This document shows, one piece after another, positions 17,060 through 24,848 of a stretch of DNA of 64,000 bases. Positions within the stretch are counted from its first letter, which is position 1; each line of letters starts with the position of its first letter. The DNA comes from Streptomyces sp. ISL-10 (GTDB lineage Bacteria > Actinomycetota > Actinomycetes > Streptomycetales > Streptomycetaceae): the NCBI RefSeq assembly GCF_018614575.1, contig NZ_JAGGOJ010000007.1, positions 1 to 64,000 of the forward strand, read 5' to 3'. Below the pieces are notes generated by a model. That model saw only the letters and a program-made list of their open reading frames with translations, did no database searches and had not been told where the DNA came from. A program made the translations under genes and the position numbers.

Positions 17060-18214
17060 ATGAGCGACGACCACACCTTGCACAGCTTCGAGACCCGCGC
17101 CATCCATGCGGGCAACACCGCCGACCCGCTGACCGGCGCCGTCGTGCCGCCGATCTACCAGGTCTCCACCTACAAGCAGGACGGCGTGGGCGGCCTGCGC
17201 GGCGGTTACGAGTACAGCCGCAGCGCGAACCCGACCCGTACCGCGCTGGAGGAGAACCTCGCGGCGATCGAGGGCGGCCGGCGCGGTCTCGCCTTCGCGT
17301 CCGGGCTCGCGGCGGAGGACTGCCTGCTGCGCACGCTGCTGAACCCCGGCGCGCATGTGGTGATCCCGAACGACGCCTACGGCGGCACGTTCCGGCTGTT
17401 CGCCAAGGTCGTCGAGCGCTGGGGTGTGGACTTCTCGGTGGCGGACACCTCGGACCCGGCGGCGGTGCGGGACGCGGTCAACGACCGTACGAAGGTGATC
17501 TGGGCCGAGACCCCGTCGAACCCGCTGCTCGGCATCACCGACATCGCTGCGGTCGCCGAGGTGGCGCGTACGGCGGGCGCGAAGCTCGTCGTCGACAACA
17601 CGTTCGCGAGCCCCTACCTCCAGCAGCCGATCGCTCTCGGCGCGGATGTCGTCGTGCACTCCCTGACCAAGTACATGGGCGGGCACTCGGACGTCGTGGG
17701 CGGTGCGCTGATCGCGGCCGACGCGGACCTGGGCGAGGAGCTGGCGTTCCACCAGAACGCGATGGGCGCCGTGGCCGGCCCGTTCGACGCGTGGCTGGTG
17801 CTGCGGGGCATCAAGACGCTCCCGGTGCGCATGGACCGGCACAGCGAGAACGCGACGCGCATCGCGGAGATGCTGACCACGCACCCGAAGGTCACCAAGG
17901 TCTTGTACCCGGGCCTGCCGGAGCACCCGGGCCACGAGGTCGCGGCGAAGCAGATGAGGGCCTTCGGCGGCATGGTGTCGTTCCGCGTCGAGGGTGGAGA
18001 GGCCGCGGCGGTCGAGGTCTGCAACCGGGCCGGGCTGTTCACACTGGGCGAGTCGCTGGGCGGTGTGGAGTCGCTGATCGAGCACCCCGGGCGGATGACG
18101 CACGCGTCGGTGGTCGGTTCGGCGCTGGAGGTGCCGGGCGACCTCGTGCGCCTGTCGGTGGGCATCGAGGCTGTCGACGACCTGATCGCGGACCTCAAGC
18201 AGGCGCTCGGCTGA
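17060..18214 (+). CDS. metB: Cystathionine gamma-synthase
   Basis: PLP enzyme joining an O-acylhomoserine with cysteine in methionine biosynthesis; cystathionine gamma-lyase activity cannot be excluded from sequence. The 384 residues show the Cys/Met-metabolism fold. The start is HSFETRAIHAGN, the cofactor segment YEYSRSANPTRTALE, and the Schiff-base lysine K204 is in SLTKYMGGHSD. TACGCT at 17046-17051 stands eight bases before ATG with no ribosome-binding site, suggesting little or no leader. A strong hairpin ends the gene at 18241-18270. Confidence 0.92.
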   Translation: MSDDHTLHSFETRAIHAGNTADPLTGAVVPPIYQVSTYKQDGVGGLRGGYEYSRSANPTRTALEENLAAIEGGRRGLAFASGLAAEDCLLRTLLNPGAHVVIPNDAYGGTFRLFAKVVERWGVDFSVADTSDPAAVRDAVNDRTKVIWAETPSNPLLGITDIAAVAEVARTAGAKLVVDNTFASPYLQQPIALGADVVVHSLTKYMGGHSDVVGGALIAADADLGEELAFHQNAMGAVAGPFDAWLVLRGIKTLPVRMDRHSENATRIAEMLTTHPKVTKVLYPGLPEHPGHEVAAKQMRAFGGMVSFRVEGGEAAAVEVCNRAGLFTLGESLGGVESLIEHPGRMTHASVVGSALEVPGDLVRLSVGIEAVDDLIADLKQALG

Positions 18215-18240
18215 GGGAGTTGACTCCTGCCGGACGGCAT

Positions 18241-18270
18241 CGGGCCCCGGCCGGGTACGGCCGGGGCCCG
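18241..18270. terminator. Terminator between metB and the DUF1059 gene
   Basis: Perfect 12-base arms CGGGCCCCGGCC and complement around GGGTAC. It lies between convergent genes, so it can serve both. Confidence 0.85.
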
Positions 18271-18286
18271 CTGTGCGGGTGCCTGC

Positions 18287-18478
18287 TCAGGCGGTCACCT
18301 TCTCGTCCTCGAGGGAGTCACGGACCATCTGCCGCAGCTCGGGGTTGTCGGTGTGCCCGTGGACGGACATGGCGTGCTCGACGGCGGCACGGACGACTTC
18401 CTCTTCCTCACCGGAGATGGTGAGGGTGCATCCCGAGACGCTCGGACTGTTGCGGCAATCGGCGACTTTCCTGGTCAT
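18287..18478 (-). CDS. DUF1059 small protein
   Basis: The 63-residue protein begins MTRKVADCRN and has the DUF1059 helix EEEVVRAAVEHAMSVHG. The family's two-cysteine start is only partly kept (C8 and C17). Function is unknown. GAGGAGG is five bases before the ATG. It is convergent with metB. Confidence 0.8.
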   Translation of the reverse strand: MTRKVADCRNSPSVSGCTLTISGEEEEVVRAAVEHAMSVHGHTDNPELRQMVRDSLEDEKVTA

Positions 18479-18586
18479 GAGGGCCTCCTCGACGTGCTCT
18501 GAAGCCGCTCATTCCAGGATAGATCAGGACGGGTCGGGTGAATATGACGGCCTGGTGACGTACGGCCGCAGGACGAGCTCCGGGCG

Positions 18587-18838
18587 TCAGAAACCCTCGA
18601 GCGGCGGTGTGGTCTGCGACGGCGGCACCAGCCACGGCTGGCTCACCGTCGCCCACACCACGAAGGCGAGGGCCGCGGCGACGATCAGCAGCCACGCCGC
18701 CCGGCGCAGTGCGCGGTGCCGGCGCACCAGTCGGCTGCCGTGGGCCGCCGCCCGCACCGCGAGATCGGCGGGCACGACGGGCTGGGGGCCCTCCATCATC
18801 CGGCGGACCTCGTTCTCCTTGCGGTCGGCGCCGCTCAT
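18587..18838 (-). CDS. Small single-pass membrane protein downstream of the sigma-like gene
   Basis: The 83-residue protein has an Arg-rich N-terminal half (RLVRRHRALRR), one membrane helix (AAWLLIVAAALAFVVWATV) and a short Pro-rich outside tail. It lies immediately downstream of the sigma-like gene on the same strand. Its position suggests an anti-sigma or accessory partner, but it has no zinc-binding anti-sigma motif, so that is only inference. The start codon region is part of a local duplication. Confidence 0.65.
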   Translation of the reverse strand: MSGADRKENEVRRMMEGPQPVVPADLAVRAAAHGSRLVRRHRALRRAAWLLIVAAALAFVVWATVSQPWLVPPSQTTPPLEGF

Positions 18839-18841
18839 GAC

Positions 18842-18942
18842 GACGCCTGTAGCCGGGGCCGCGACGGCTTGGGTGGGGTGCCGCTCATGACATCTCCCGA
18901 AGCCGGGGCCGCGACGGCTTCGGCGCGGTGCCGCGCATGACG
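18842..18942 (-). repeat. Tandem duplication of the sigma-gene end creating a 17-codon frame
   Basis: Two copies of about 43 bases lie 50 bases apart on the minus strand. One encodes the last residues of the sigma-like protein (RGTAPKPSRPRL). The other, just after its stop, encodes MSGTPPKPSRPRLQASS. The little frame begins with an ATG that overlaps the sigma stop (ATGA). Its own stop overlaps the ATG of the next gene, so start-stop overlaps exist on both sides. Confidence 0.75.
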
Positions 18943-19358
18943 GCGACGGCCCGGGTGCAGATCGCGCGGACCCGGTCCGCCGGGATGCCGAGCAGCGCCG
19001 CGGTCTGCTCCTCGGCGACCCCTTCGTACAGCCGCAGGACCAGGATCAGGCGTTCCTGCGCGGTGAGCCGGGCGAGCACGCCGCCGCAGGGCCGGTGATG
19101 GCGCCAGGCACCGCGCGCGAAGCGGGTGGCGAGCTCCTGGCGGGTGCGGTCGTACGGGTCCTCGCCGCGCAGCCGGTCCCAGTCGGCGTACGTCCGGGCG
19201 AGCGCGGCGGTGAGCAGCTGCTGGGCGTGCGGGTTGGCGCCCGCAGCCTCGGCGGTGAGCAGGGTCGCGGCGTGCAGCAGCCGGCCGGCCGCGCCTGCCA
19301 CGAAGGCGTCGAACTCCTTGGCACGGCGGCGGTCCCGGGACGAAAGCCGCTCGCTCAC
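18885..19358 (-). CDS. ECF-like RNA polymerase sigma factor
   Basis: Cytosolic protein of 157 residues in the style of Streptomyces SigE-family ECF factors. A region-2-like part is EFDAFVAGAAGRLLHAATLL with ALARTYADWDRLRG. A region-4 helix-turn-helix follows: LTAQERLILVLRLYEGVAEE then QTAALLGIPADRVRA. Region 2 is short, so activity is uncertain. GTG at 19358 is the likely start: TTGACC at 19389-19394, an 18-19 base gap and TATATG place a promoter directly in front of it. A possible TTG start at 19394 would lie in that -35 box. It continues into the small membrane-protein gene through overlapping codons. Confidence 0.7.
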   Translation of the reverse strand: MSERLSSRDRRRAKEFDAFVAGAAGRLLHAATLLTAEAAGANPHAQQLLTAALARTYADWDRLRGEDPYDRTRQELATRFARGAWRHHRPCGGVLARLTAQERLILVLRLYEGVAEEQTAALLGIPADRVRAICTRAVAVMRGTAPKPSRPRLREMS

Positions 19359-19362
19359 GTCC

Positions 19363-19394
19363 TCATATAGGGCCCTGGCCGCGTCCCCGGTCAA
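19363..19394 (-). promoter_or_regulatory. Promoter of the sigma-like gene, leaderless layout
   Basis: On the minus strand TTGACC (19389-19394) and TATATG (about 19364-19369) are separated by 19 bases, with five bases to the GTG. No ribosome-binding site with usable spacing exists. Confidence 0.5.
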
Positions 19395-19426
19395 GGGGTC
19401 GGCCCAGGGCAGCCGTGCCGCCCTGG

Positions 19427-19939
19427 TCAGGAGGCCGGCGGAGTCTCCGCTTCCGCCTGCGGCAGGCCGGCCTGGCGGGCGGACAGGGCGGTGTTGAAGC
19501 GGGTGAGCAGGGTGCAGAACGACTCGCGCTCGCTCTCCGTCCAACCGTCCGTCACCTGCCGCATCAGCTCGCGGCGCGAGGCGCGGACCTCGTCGAGACG
19601 GGCCTGGCCGCGGGGCGAGAGCTGGAGCACGACCGCGCGGCCGTCCTCCGGATGCGAGGTGCGCTTGACCAGGCCGGAGTCGACGAGCGGCGCGACCTGG
19701 CGGGTCACGGTCGACGAGTCGATGCCCATGCCCGCGGCGAGCGCCTTGACGCCCATCGGGCCTTCCTGGTCGAGGCGGTTGAGCAGCAGGTAGGCGGCGC
19801 GGTCCATGGAGTTGCGGACCTGGCCCACGCCACCGAGCCGGGTCTGTTCCGCGCGCCGGGCGAAGACGGCCACCTGGTGCTGGAGGGCATCGAGGAGGCC
19901 GGGAGCGAGATCTGTCGTCATGTCCTGTGAAGTGGGCAT
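19427..19939 (-). CDS. MarR-family transcriptional regulator
   Basis: Winged-helix regulator of 170 residues. Core motifs are GVKALAAGMGIDSSTVTRQV (recognition helix) and the wing SHPEDGRAVVLQLS; the dimerisation helices are at both ends. It is divergent from threonine dehydratase with 154 bases between. An inverted repeat in that gap at 19987-20012 may be its operator. ATG at 19939 (MPTSQDM) is used; ATG at 19921 is an alternative with equally weak ribosome-binding support. Confidence 0.88.
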   Translation of the reverse strand: MPTSQDMTTDLAPGLLDALQHQVAVFARRAEQTRLGGVGQVRNSMDRAAYLLLNRLDQEGPMGVKALAAGMGIDSSTVTRQVAPLVDSGLVKRTSHPEDGRAVVLQLSPRGQARLDEVRASRRELMRQVTDGWTESERESFCTLLTRFNTALSARQAGLPQAEAETPPAS

Positions 19940-19986
19940 GGCAGTGGGGGGCTCTCTCGTGCGGTGGTCGGTTGGTGGGGGACAGA

Positions 19987-20012
19987 GTACGCGGCAACGA
20001 CGCGGTGCGTAC
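19987..20012. promoter_or_regulatory. Inverted repeat, possible MarR operator
   Basis: GTACGC (19987-19992) and GCGTAC (20007-20012) with 14 bases between, so the half-sites are 20 bases apart on one face of the helix. It sits between marR-like and threonine dehydratase genes. Confidence 0.4.
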
Positions 20013-20093
20013 GGGCGCTGCACAATCCCGTGACCGGACGCCCGGGATTCGGACGGCGGCCCGCTGGGCTGGGCGAACTGCGAGACTTGTGGC

Positions 20094-21323
20094 ATGAGCT
20101 TCCGCACGCCCGAGATCCTGCGTTCCGTCATCCTCGACGACATCCGCGGCGCACAGAAGATGCTGGCGGGGGTCGCGCGGATGACGCCCATGGAGGGCAG
20201 CCGGCACCTCTCGCGGCTCGTGGGGTCCCCGGTGCATCTGAAGTGCGAGAACCTGCAGCGCACCGGGTCCTTCAAGCTGCGCGGCGCCTATGTGCGCATC
20301 GCCGGCCTGCGGCCGGAGGAGCGCGCGGCCGGCGTGGTCGCGGCCTCCGCGGGCAACCACGCGCAGGGCGTCGCGCTGGCGTCGTCGCTGCTCGGGGTCC
20401 GCTCCACCGTCTTCATGCCGGTCGGGGCGCCGCTGCCGAAGGTGGCCGCGACGCGGGAGTACGGCGCGGATGTGCGGCTCGTGGGGCAGGTGGTCGACGA
20501 GACGCTGGCGGCGGCCGAGCAGTACGCCCGCGAGACGGGCGCGGTGTTCATCCACCCCTTCGACCACCCCGACATCGTGGCCGGGCAGGGCACGGTGGGG
20601 CTGGAGATCCTGGAGCAGTGCCCCGAGGTGCGGACGATCCTCGTCGGCGTCGGCGGCGGCGGACTGGTCGCCGGTATCGCGGTGGCGGTCAAGGCGCTGC
20701 GGCCGGATGTGAAGGTGATCGGCGTCCAGGCGCAGGGTGCGGCGGCGTATCCGCCCTCGCTGGCGGCGGGGCGGCCGGTGTCGATCGACGCGCCGACGAC
20801 GATGGCGGACGGGATCAAGGTCGGGCGGCCCGGGGACGTGCCGTTCAAAATCATTGGCGATCTCGTGGACGATGTCCGTACGGTTTCCGAGGACGAACTC
20901 TCCAGCGCGCTGCTGCTGTGCCTGGAGCGGGCCAAGATGGTCGTCGAGCCGGCCGGTGCGAGCACGGTGGCGGCGCTGCTGAGCGATCCGCGGTCGTTCG
21001 AAGGACCGGTGGTCGCGCTGCTGTCGGGCGGCAATGTGGATCCGCTGCTCATGCAGCGCATCCTGCGCCACGGCATGGCGGCGGCGGGCCGGTACCTGTC
21101 GCTGCGGTTGCGGCTGACGGACCGCCCGGGCGCCCTGGCCGGGCTGCTGGGGGCGTTGTCGGTCGCGGACGCCAACGTCCTCGATGTGAGCCATGTACGG
21201 ACCGATCCCCGGCTCGGGCTCACGGAGGTCGAGGTGGAACTGCACCTGGAGACGAAGGGGCCGGAACACTGCGAGGAGGTCGCGGCGGCGTTGCGCGCCA
21301 AGGGCTACACGATCCTCGACTGA
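20094..21323 (+). CDS. ilvA: Threonine ammonia-lyase (threonine dehydratase) with ACT domain
   Basis: PLP enzyme turning L-threonine into 2-oxobutanoate and ammonia, the first step to isoleucine. The 409 residues comprise a fold-type II PLP domain (~1-320) with the Schiff-base lysine K61 in SFKLRGAYV, the phosphate loop GVGGGGLVAG and SAGNHAQG. A C-terminal ACT-like domain (~330-409, LRLTDRPGALAGLL) would sense isoleucine or valine. One ACT domain and this length fit the Streptomyces enzyme. No clear ribosome-binding site precedes ATG 20094; GAGACT lies six bases upstream. Confidence 0.9.
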   Translation: MSFRTPEILRSVILDDIRGAQKMLAGVARMTPMEGSRHLSRLVGSPVHLKCENLQRTGSFKLRGAYVRIAGLRPEERAAGVVAASAGNHAQGVALASSLLGVRSTVFMPVGAPLPKVAATREYGADVRLVGQVVDETLAAAEQYARETGAVFIHPFDHPDIVAGQGTVGLEILEQCPEVRTILVGVGGGGLVAGIAVAVKALRPDVKVIGVQAQGAAAYPPSLAAGRPVSIDAPTTMADGIKVGRPGDVPFKIIGDLVDDVRTVSEDELSSALLLCLERAKMVVEPAGASTVAALLSDPRSFEGPVVALLSGGNVDPLLMQRILRHGMAAAGRYLSLRLRLTDRPGALAGLLGALSVADANVLDVSHVRTDPRLGLTEVEVELHLETKGPEHCEEVAAALRAKGYTILD

Positions 21324-21605
21324 GGTCCGCACGGCGGTGCGCCGGCGGCCCCGGCGGCCGGGCACGTCCGGCCGCAGGGCATGCGAGGGCTGTGCCGGCC
21401 GGCGGCCGCGGGAGGCCGACCTGTCCGGCAAGGTCACGCGACGGCTGTGCCCGTCGGCGCTCCGGGGGGCCGATCCGCCCCGCAGCGGCACACGCGACAT
21501 CCGCGCGCACGGGCACGGCGGTGCGCCGGCGGCACCCGCTCCCGCTCCCCGGCACTCGCGAGGCGCCCGTGCATACGGGAGGCCGCTATGCGGGACGCAA
21601 TTCGC
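21324..21605. other. GC-rich intergenic region with a 20-bp direct repeat
   Basis: No gene seen. GCACGGCGGTGCGCCGGCGGC occurs near 21329 and again near 21512. Several GC-rich stems are possible, one of which probably ends the threonine dehydratase transcript. Confidence 0.5.
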
Positions 21606-21634
21606 TTGAGAGACGCGATGTATCGCGATACTGT
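21606..21634 (+). promoter_or_regulatory. Promoter with embedded palindromic operator for the DrrAB-type exporter
   Basis: TTGAGA (21606-21611), a 17-base spacer and TACTGT (21629-21634) form a good vegetative promoter. The perfect palindrome GTATCGCGATAC (21620-21631) fills the spacer and enters the -10. TATCGCGATA-type palindromes are typical of PadR-family operators that control drug-export genes. No padR gene is within the window. Confidence 0.65.
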
Positions 21635-21727
21635 GCCGACGTCGTCGCATCCGCCTGTGCGGATCCGCGGCCTGTGCACATGTTCGTTCAGAAACGACCC
21701 ATCAACCCGTCATCCTGGGAGACCCCC

Positions 21728-22753
21728 ATGCCAGGCGCCATCCATGCCGAAGGTCTGGTGAAGACCTTCGGCGCCGTCAGGGCACTCGACGGCGTCGATC
21801 TCGACGTCCCCGAAGGCACGGTCCTCGGACTTCTCGGCCCGAACGGCGCCGGCAAGACCACCACCGTGCGCGTACTGACCACCCTGCTCCGGCCCGACAG
21901 CGGTCGCGCCGTCGTCGCCGGGATCGATGTGCTCCAGCACCCCAACGAGGTGCGCAGGTCCATCGGTCTGTCCGGCCAGTTCGCCGCCGTCGACGAGTAC
22001 CTGACCGGCCGGGAGAACCTCCAGATGGTCGGGCGGCTCTACCAGATGAACGCGCGGGAGGCGAAGATCCGCGCGGGCGAGCTGCTGGAGCGGTTCAACC
22101 TCGCCGACGCCGCCGACCGCCCCGCCAAGACCTACTCCGGCGGTATGCGCCGCCGGCTGGACCTGGCCGCGGCCCTGGTCGTCTCCCCGCCCGTGATGTT
22201 CATGGACGAGCCGACGACCGGCCTCGACCCGCGCAACCGCCAGCAGCTGTGGGAGGTCATCCAGGAACTGGTCCGCGGCGGCACGACCCTGCTGCTCACG
22301 ACGCAGTACCTGGAGGAGGCCGACCACCTCGCGGACAACATCTGCGTCGTCGACCACGGCAAGGTCATCGCCCGGGGCACCGCCGACCAGCTCAAGGCCC
22401 GCACCGGCGGCGAACGCGTCGAGGTCGTCGTGCACCACCCCGACGAGATAGCCCCGGCCCGCGAGGCCCTCACCGCCTACGGCAAGGGCGAGGTCACGGT
22501 CGCCGAGCACACCCGCAAGCTCACCGTCCCGGTCACGGGTGGCGCCAAGCTGCTCGCCGAGGTCATCCGCGACCTCGACACCCGTGGCGTGGAGATCGAC
22601 GACATCGGCCTGCGCCGGCCCACCCTCGACGACGTCTTCATCTCGCTGACCGGCCACGCGGCCGAGGTCGCCGACGAGAGCAACGGCGTGGAGCAGGACG
22701 CCGAACAGAAGCACGGCCACGGCCGCAAGAACCGGAAGGAGAGCACGAAGTGA
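21728..22753 (+). CDS. ABC transporter ATP-binding protein (DrrA type)
   Basis: ATPase subunit of an exporter of drugs or lipids. In its 341 residues are Walker A GPNGAGKTTT, signature YSGGMRRRLDLA and Walker B VMFMDEPTTGLD. The DrrA-type C-terminal extension carries RRPTLDDVFISLTGH, and the Lys/His-rich tail (KHGHGRKNRKESTK) is variable. GGGAG lies six bases before the ATG. The permease gene overlaps it by four bases (GTGA), so the two are translationally coupled. Expression is probably set by the palindrome-covered promoter upstream. Confidence 0.92.
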   Translation: MPGAIHAEGLVKTFGAVRALDGVDLDVPEGTVLGLLGPNGAGKTTTVRVLTTLLRPDSGRAVVAGIDVLQHPNEVRRSIGLSGQFAAVDEYLTGRENLQMVGRLYQMNAREAKIRAGELLERFNLADAADRPAKTYSGGMRRRLDLAAALVVSPPVMFMDEPTTGLDPRNRQQLWEVIQELVRGGTTLLLTTQYLEEADHLADNICVVDHGKVIARGTADQLKARTGGERVEVVVHHPDEIAPAREALTAYGKGEVTVAEHTRKLTVPVTGGAKLLAEVIRDLDTRGVEIDDIGLRRPTLDDVFISLTGHAAEVADESNGVEQDAEQKHGHGRKNRKESTK

Positions 22754-23607
22754 GCACCTCAGCGGACGCCGCACCCGTCGTGGCCCCGCGGCCGCGCGGC
22801 GGCATCGGACAGGCGGTCGGCGACTCGCTCGTCGTCGCCAAGCGCAACCTCATCCGCATGACCCGCATCCCCGAGATGATCATCTTTGGCATGATCCAGC
22901 CGGTCATGTTCGTGGTGCTCTTCAGCTACGTCTTCGGCGGCTCCATCTCGGTCGGGGGCAGTCTCTCCCCGGCCGGCTACCGGGAGTTCCTGATGGCGGG
23001 CATCTTCGCGCAGACCGTCACGTTCGCCACCGCCGGAGCGGGCGCGGGGATCGCCGACGACATGCACAAGGGCCTCGTGGACCGCTTCCGTTCCCTGCCG
23101 ATGGCGCGCGGCGCGGTGCTCACCGGCCGCACACTCGCGGATCTGGTGCAGACCGCGCTCACTTTGGTCGTGCTCGCGGTCGTCGCCCTGCTCGTCGGCT
23201 GGCGCACGCATGAGAACGGCGCCAAGGTGCTGGCCGGTTTCCTCCTGCTGCTCCTGCTCGGCTACGCCTTCTCCTGGATCGGCGCGCTGATCGGACTGTC
23301 GGTACGCACACCCGAGGCGGCCACGTCCGGCGGGCTCATCTGGCTCTTCCCGCTGACGTTCATCTCGAACGCGTTCGTTCCCTCCGTCAACATGCCGGCG
23401 TTTCTCCGGCACATTGCCGAGTGGAACCCCTTCAGCGCGACCGTTCAGGCGGCGCGTGAGCTGTTCGGGAACTTCCCGCCGGGTTACCGGGCGCCCGACG
23501 CCTGGCCGATGCAGCACCCGGTTCTGGCCTCGGTCATCTGGTCGCTGGTCATCATCGTGGTCTTCAGGACGCTCGCGGTCCGCAAGTACCGCTCCGCTTC
23601 CGTCTGA
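22750..23607 (+). CDS. ABC-2 type permease (DrrB type)
   Basis: Membrane partner of the ATPase, 285 residues with six hydrophobic helices. The first follows an amphipathic N-terminus (VVAKRNLIRMTRIPEMIIFG). The later conserved block LFPLTFISNAFVPSVNMP and WNPFSATVQAARELF mark the DrrB family. The GTG start overlaps the ATPase stop. The pair is followed by a strong terminator at 23621-23648, so the operon has two genes. Substrate unknown. Confidence 0.92.
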   Translation: MSTSADAAPVVAPRPRGGIGQAVGDSLVVAKRNLIRMTRIPEMIIFGMIQPVMFVVLFSYVFGGSISVGGSLSPAGYREFLMAGIFAQTVTFATAGAGAGIADDMHKGLVDRFRSLPMARGAVLTGRTLADLVQTALTLVVLAVVALLVGWRTHENGAKVLAGFLLLLLLGYAFSWIGALIGLSVRTPEAATSGGLIWLFPLTFISNAFVPSVNMPAFLRHIAEWNPFSATVQAARELFGNFPPGYRAPDAWPMQHPVLASVIWSLVIIVVFRTLAVRKYRSASV

Positions 23608-23620
23608 ACACGGACACACC

Positions 23621-23648
23621 AGGGGCCGGACCGCGCGGTCCGGCCCCT
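23621..23648. terminator. Terminator shared by the exporter operon and greA
   Basis: Perfect 28-base palindrome with 14-base arms AGGGGCCGGACCGC and complement, followed by TT. It lies between convergent genes. Confidence 0.85.
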
Positions 23649-23670
23649 TTGGCCTGCGGTGGGGTCGGGC

Positions 23671-24168
23671 TCAGCCCGTGTAGGGCTTGGCCGCGAGGAT
23701 CGTCACCGACGCCTTGTTGCCGTTCGGCAGCTCGTACTCGGCGTCCTCGCCGACCTTCTTGCCGTTCACGCCGGAGCCCAGCGGGGACTGCGGCGAGTAC
23801 GTCTCGATGTCCGAGCTCGCGTACTCCCGCGATGCCATCAGGAAGGTCAGGGTGTCGCTCTCGTCGCCGTCGAAGGCGATCGTCACGACCATGCCGGGCT
23901 CGACGACACCGTCGTCCGCGGGGGCCTCGCCGACCTTCGCGTTGTCAAGTAGCTGGGTCAGCTGGCGCACCCGGAGCTCCTGCTTGCCCTGCTCCTCCTT
24001 GGCCGCGTGGTACCCGCCGTTCTCCCGCAGGTCGCCCTCCTCACGGGCCGCCTCGATCTTCTTGGCGATCTCCGTGCGCGCGGGACCAGACAGGTACTCC
24101 AGCTCGGCCTTGAGCTGGTTGTACGCCTCCTGGGTGAGCCAGGTGACGTTGTCGCTGGTCTGGGTCAC
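23671..24168 (-). CDS. greA: Transcription elongation factor GreA
   Basis: Rescues backtracked RNA polymerase by stimulating transcript cleavage. The 165 residues show an N-terminal coiled coil with acidic tip (EGDLRENGGYHAAKEEQGK) and a C-terminal FKBP-like domain (SPLGSGVNGKKVGEDAEYEL). Asp-Leu-Arg-Glu-Asn at the tip keeps the catalytic acids. GTG at 24168 has AGGAG five bases before it. Upstream sequence to 24343 is a plain promoter region. Confidence 0.95.
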   Translation of the reverse strand: MTQTSDNVTWLTQEAYNQLKAELEYLSGPARTEIAKKIEAAREEGDLRENGGYHAAKEEQGKQELRVRQLTQLLDNAKVGEAPADDGVVEPGMVVTIAFDGDESDTLTFLMASREYASSDIETYSPQSPLGSGVNGKKVGEDAEYELPNGNKASVTILAAKPYTG

Positions 24169-24343
24169 AGGTGCTCCTCGTAGGTACTGGGAATACAAAG
24201 CATCGCCCTACTCAGAAGGATTGTCCGTCCCGAGCGGGCGAAACCACGAGCCTAACAATTCCGGGGCGAAAGGGGGAGGACAAAAATGCTCAGGTTGTAA
24301 AAGTCCCTGGTCAGGCCCGTGACCCGCCGATGAAACCGCCCGG

Positions 24344-24751
24344 TCAGGAGGCGCTGCAGCCCAGCAGCTCCGCGCTCGTCGCCTGCTCGGTGGTACGGAT
24401 CCTCACGACCTGGTCGATCCGGCTCTCGCCCGTACGGTCGATCGGCACGTCGAGGCGGCCCACCTCGCTGCCGGCCTCCGACAGCGAGCGCAGGGTGCAG
24501 GTGCCGGTGGCGTCCTCGTCCTTGCGGACCTCCAGGTGCACCTGGACCTCGTTCGCACCCTCGACGACATCGAACTTGATCACTTCGCCGCTGATCTTCT
24601 GGCCGGCGATGTAGTCGTAGCCGAACCAGCCGACCATCGCGAGCAGGCCGGCGCCGAGCACCGCGCCGATCATGCGCAGCCTGCGGTCCGCGCGCTCGTC
24701 CGCGGAGCGGCCGTAACGCCCCTGCGGTAGCTCCTCGCGTACAGCCGCCAT
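24344..24751 (-). CDS. DUF4307 membrane-anchored protein
   Basis: The 135-residue protein has a short cytosolic start with Arg-rich segment, one membrane helix (MIGAVLGAGLLAMVGWFGY) and an outside beta-rich DUF4307 domain containing two cysteines (GTCTLR; LLGCSAS) that could pair. Function is unknown. It is divergent from mca (97 bases), a conserved arrangement in Streptomyces as I recall. Confidence 0.82.
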   Translation of the reverse strand: MAAVREELPQGRYGRSADERADRRLRMIGAVLGAGLLAMVGWFGYDYIAGQKISGEVIKFDVVEGANEVQVHLEVRKDEDATGTCTLRSLSEAGSEVGRLDVPIDRTGESRIDQVVRIRTTEQATSAELLGCSAS

Positions 24752-24848
24752 GATCTTTCCTCTCGCGTGCCGGAGGCAGGAATTTTCCGTCCGCCGATTC
24801 GGTCACTATAGAAGCCGCACGACGCGACGAATCATTGAGGATCGAGTC

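Noticed and set aside
18885..21650. A 921-codon minus-strand frame starting antisense to threonine dehydratase and ending as the sigma-like protein
   Set aside because: Only the last ~157 codons have coding character; a promoter and GTG at 19358 define the real gene, and the rest is antisense to other genes.
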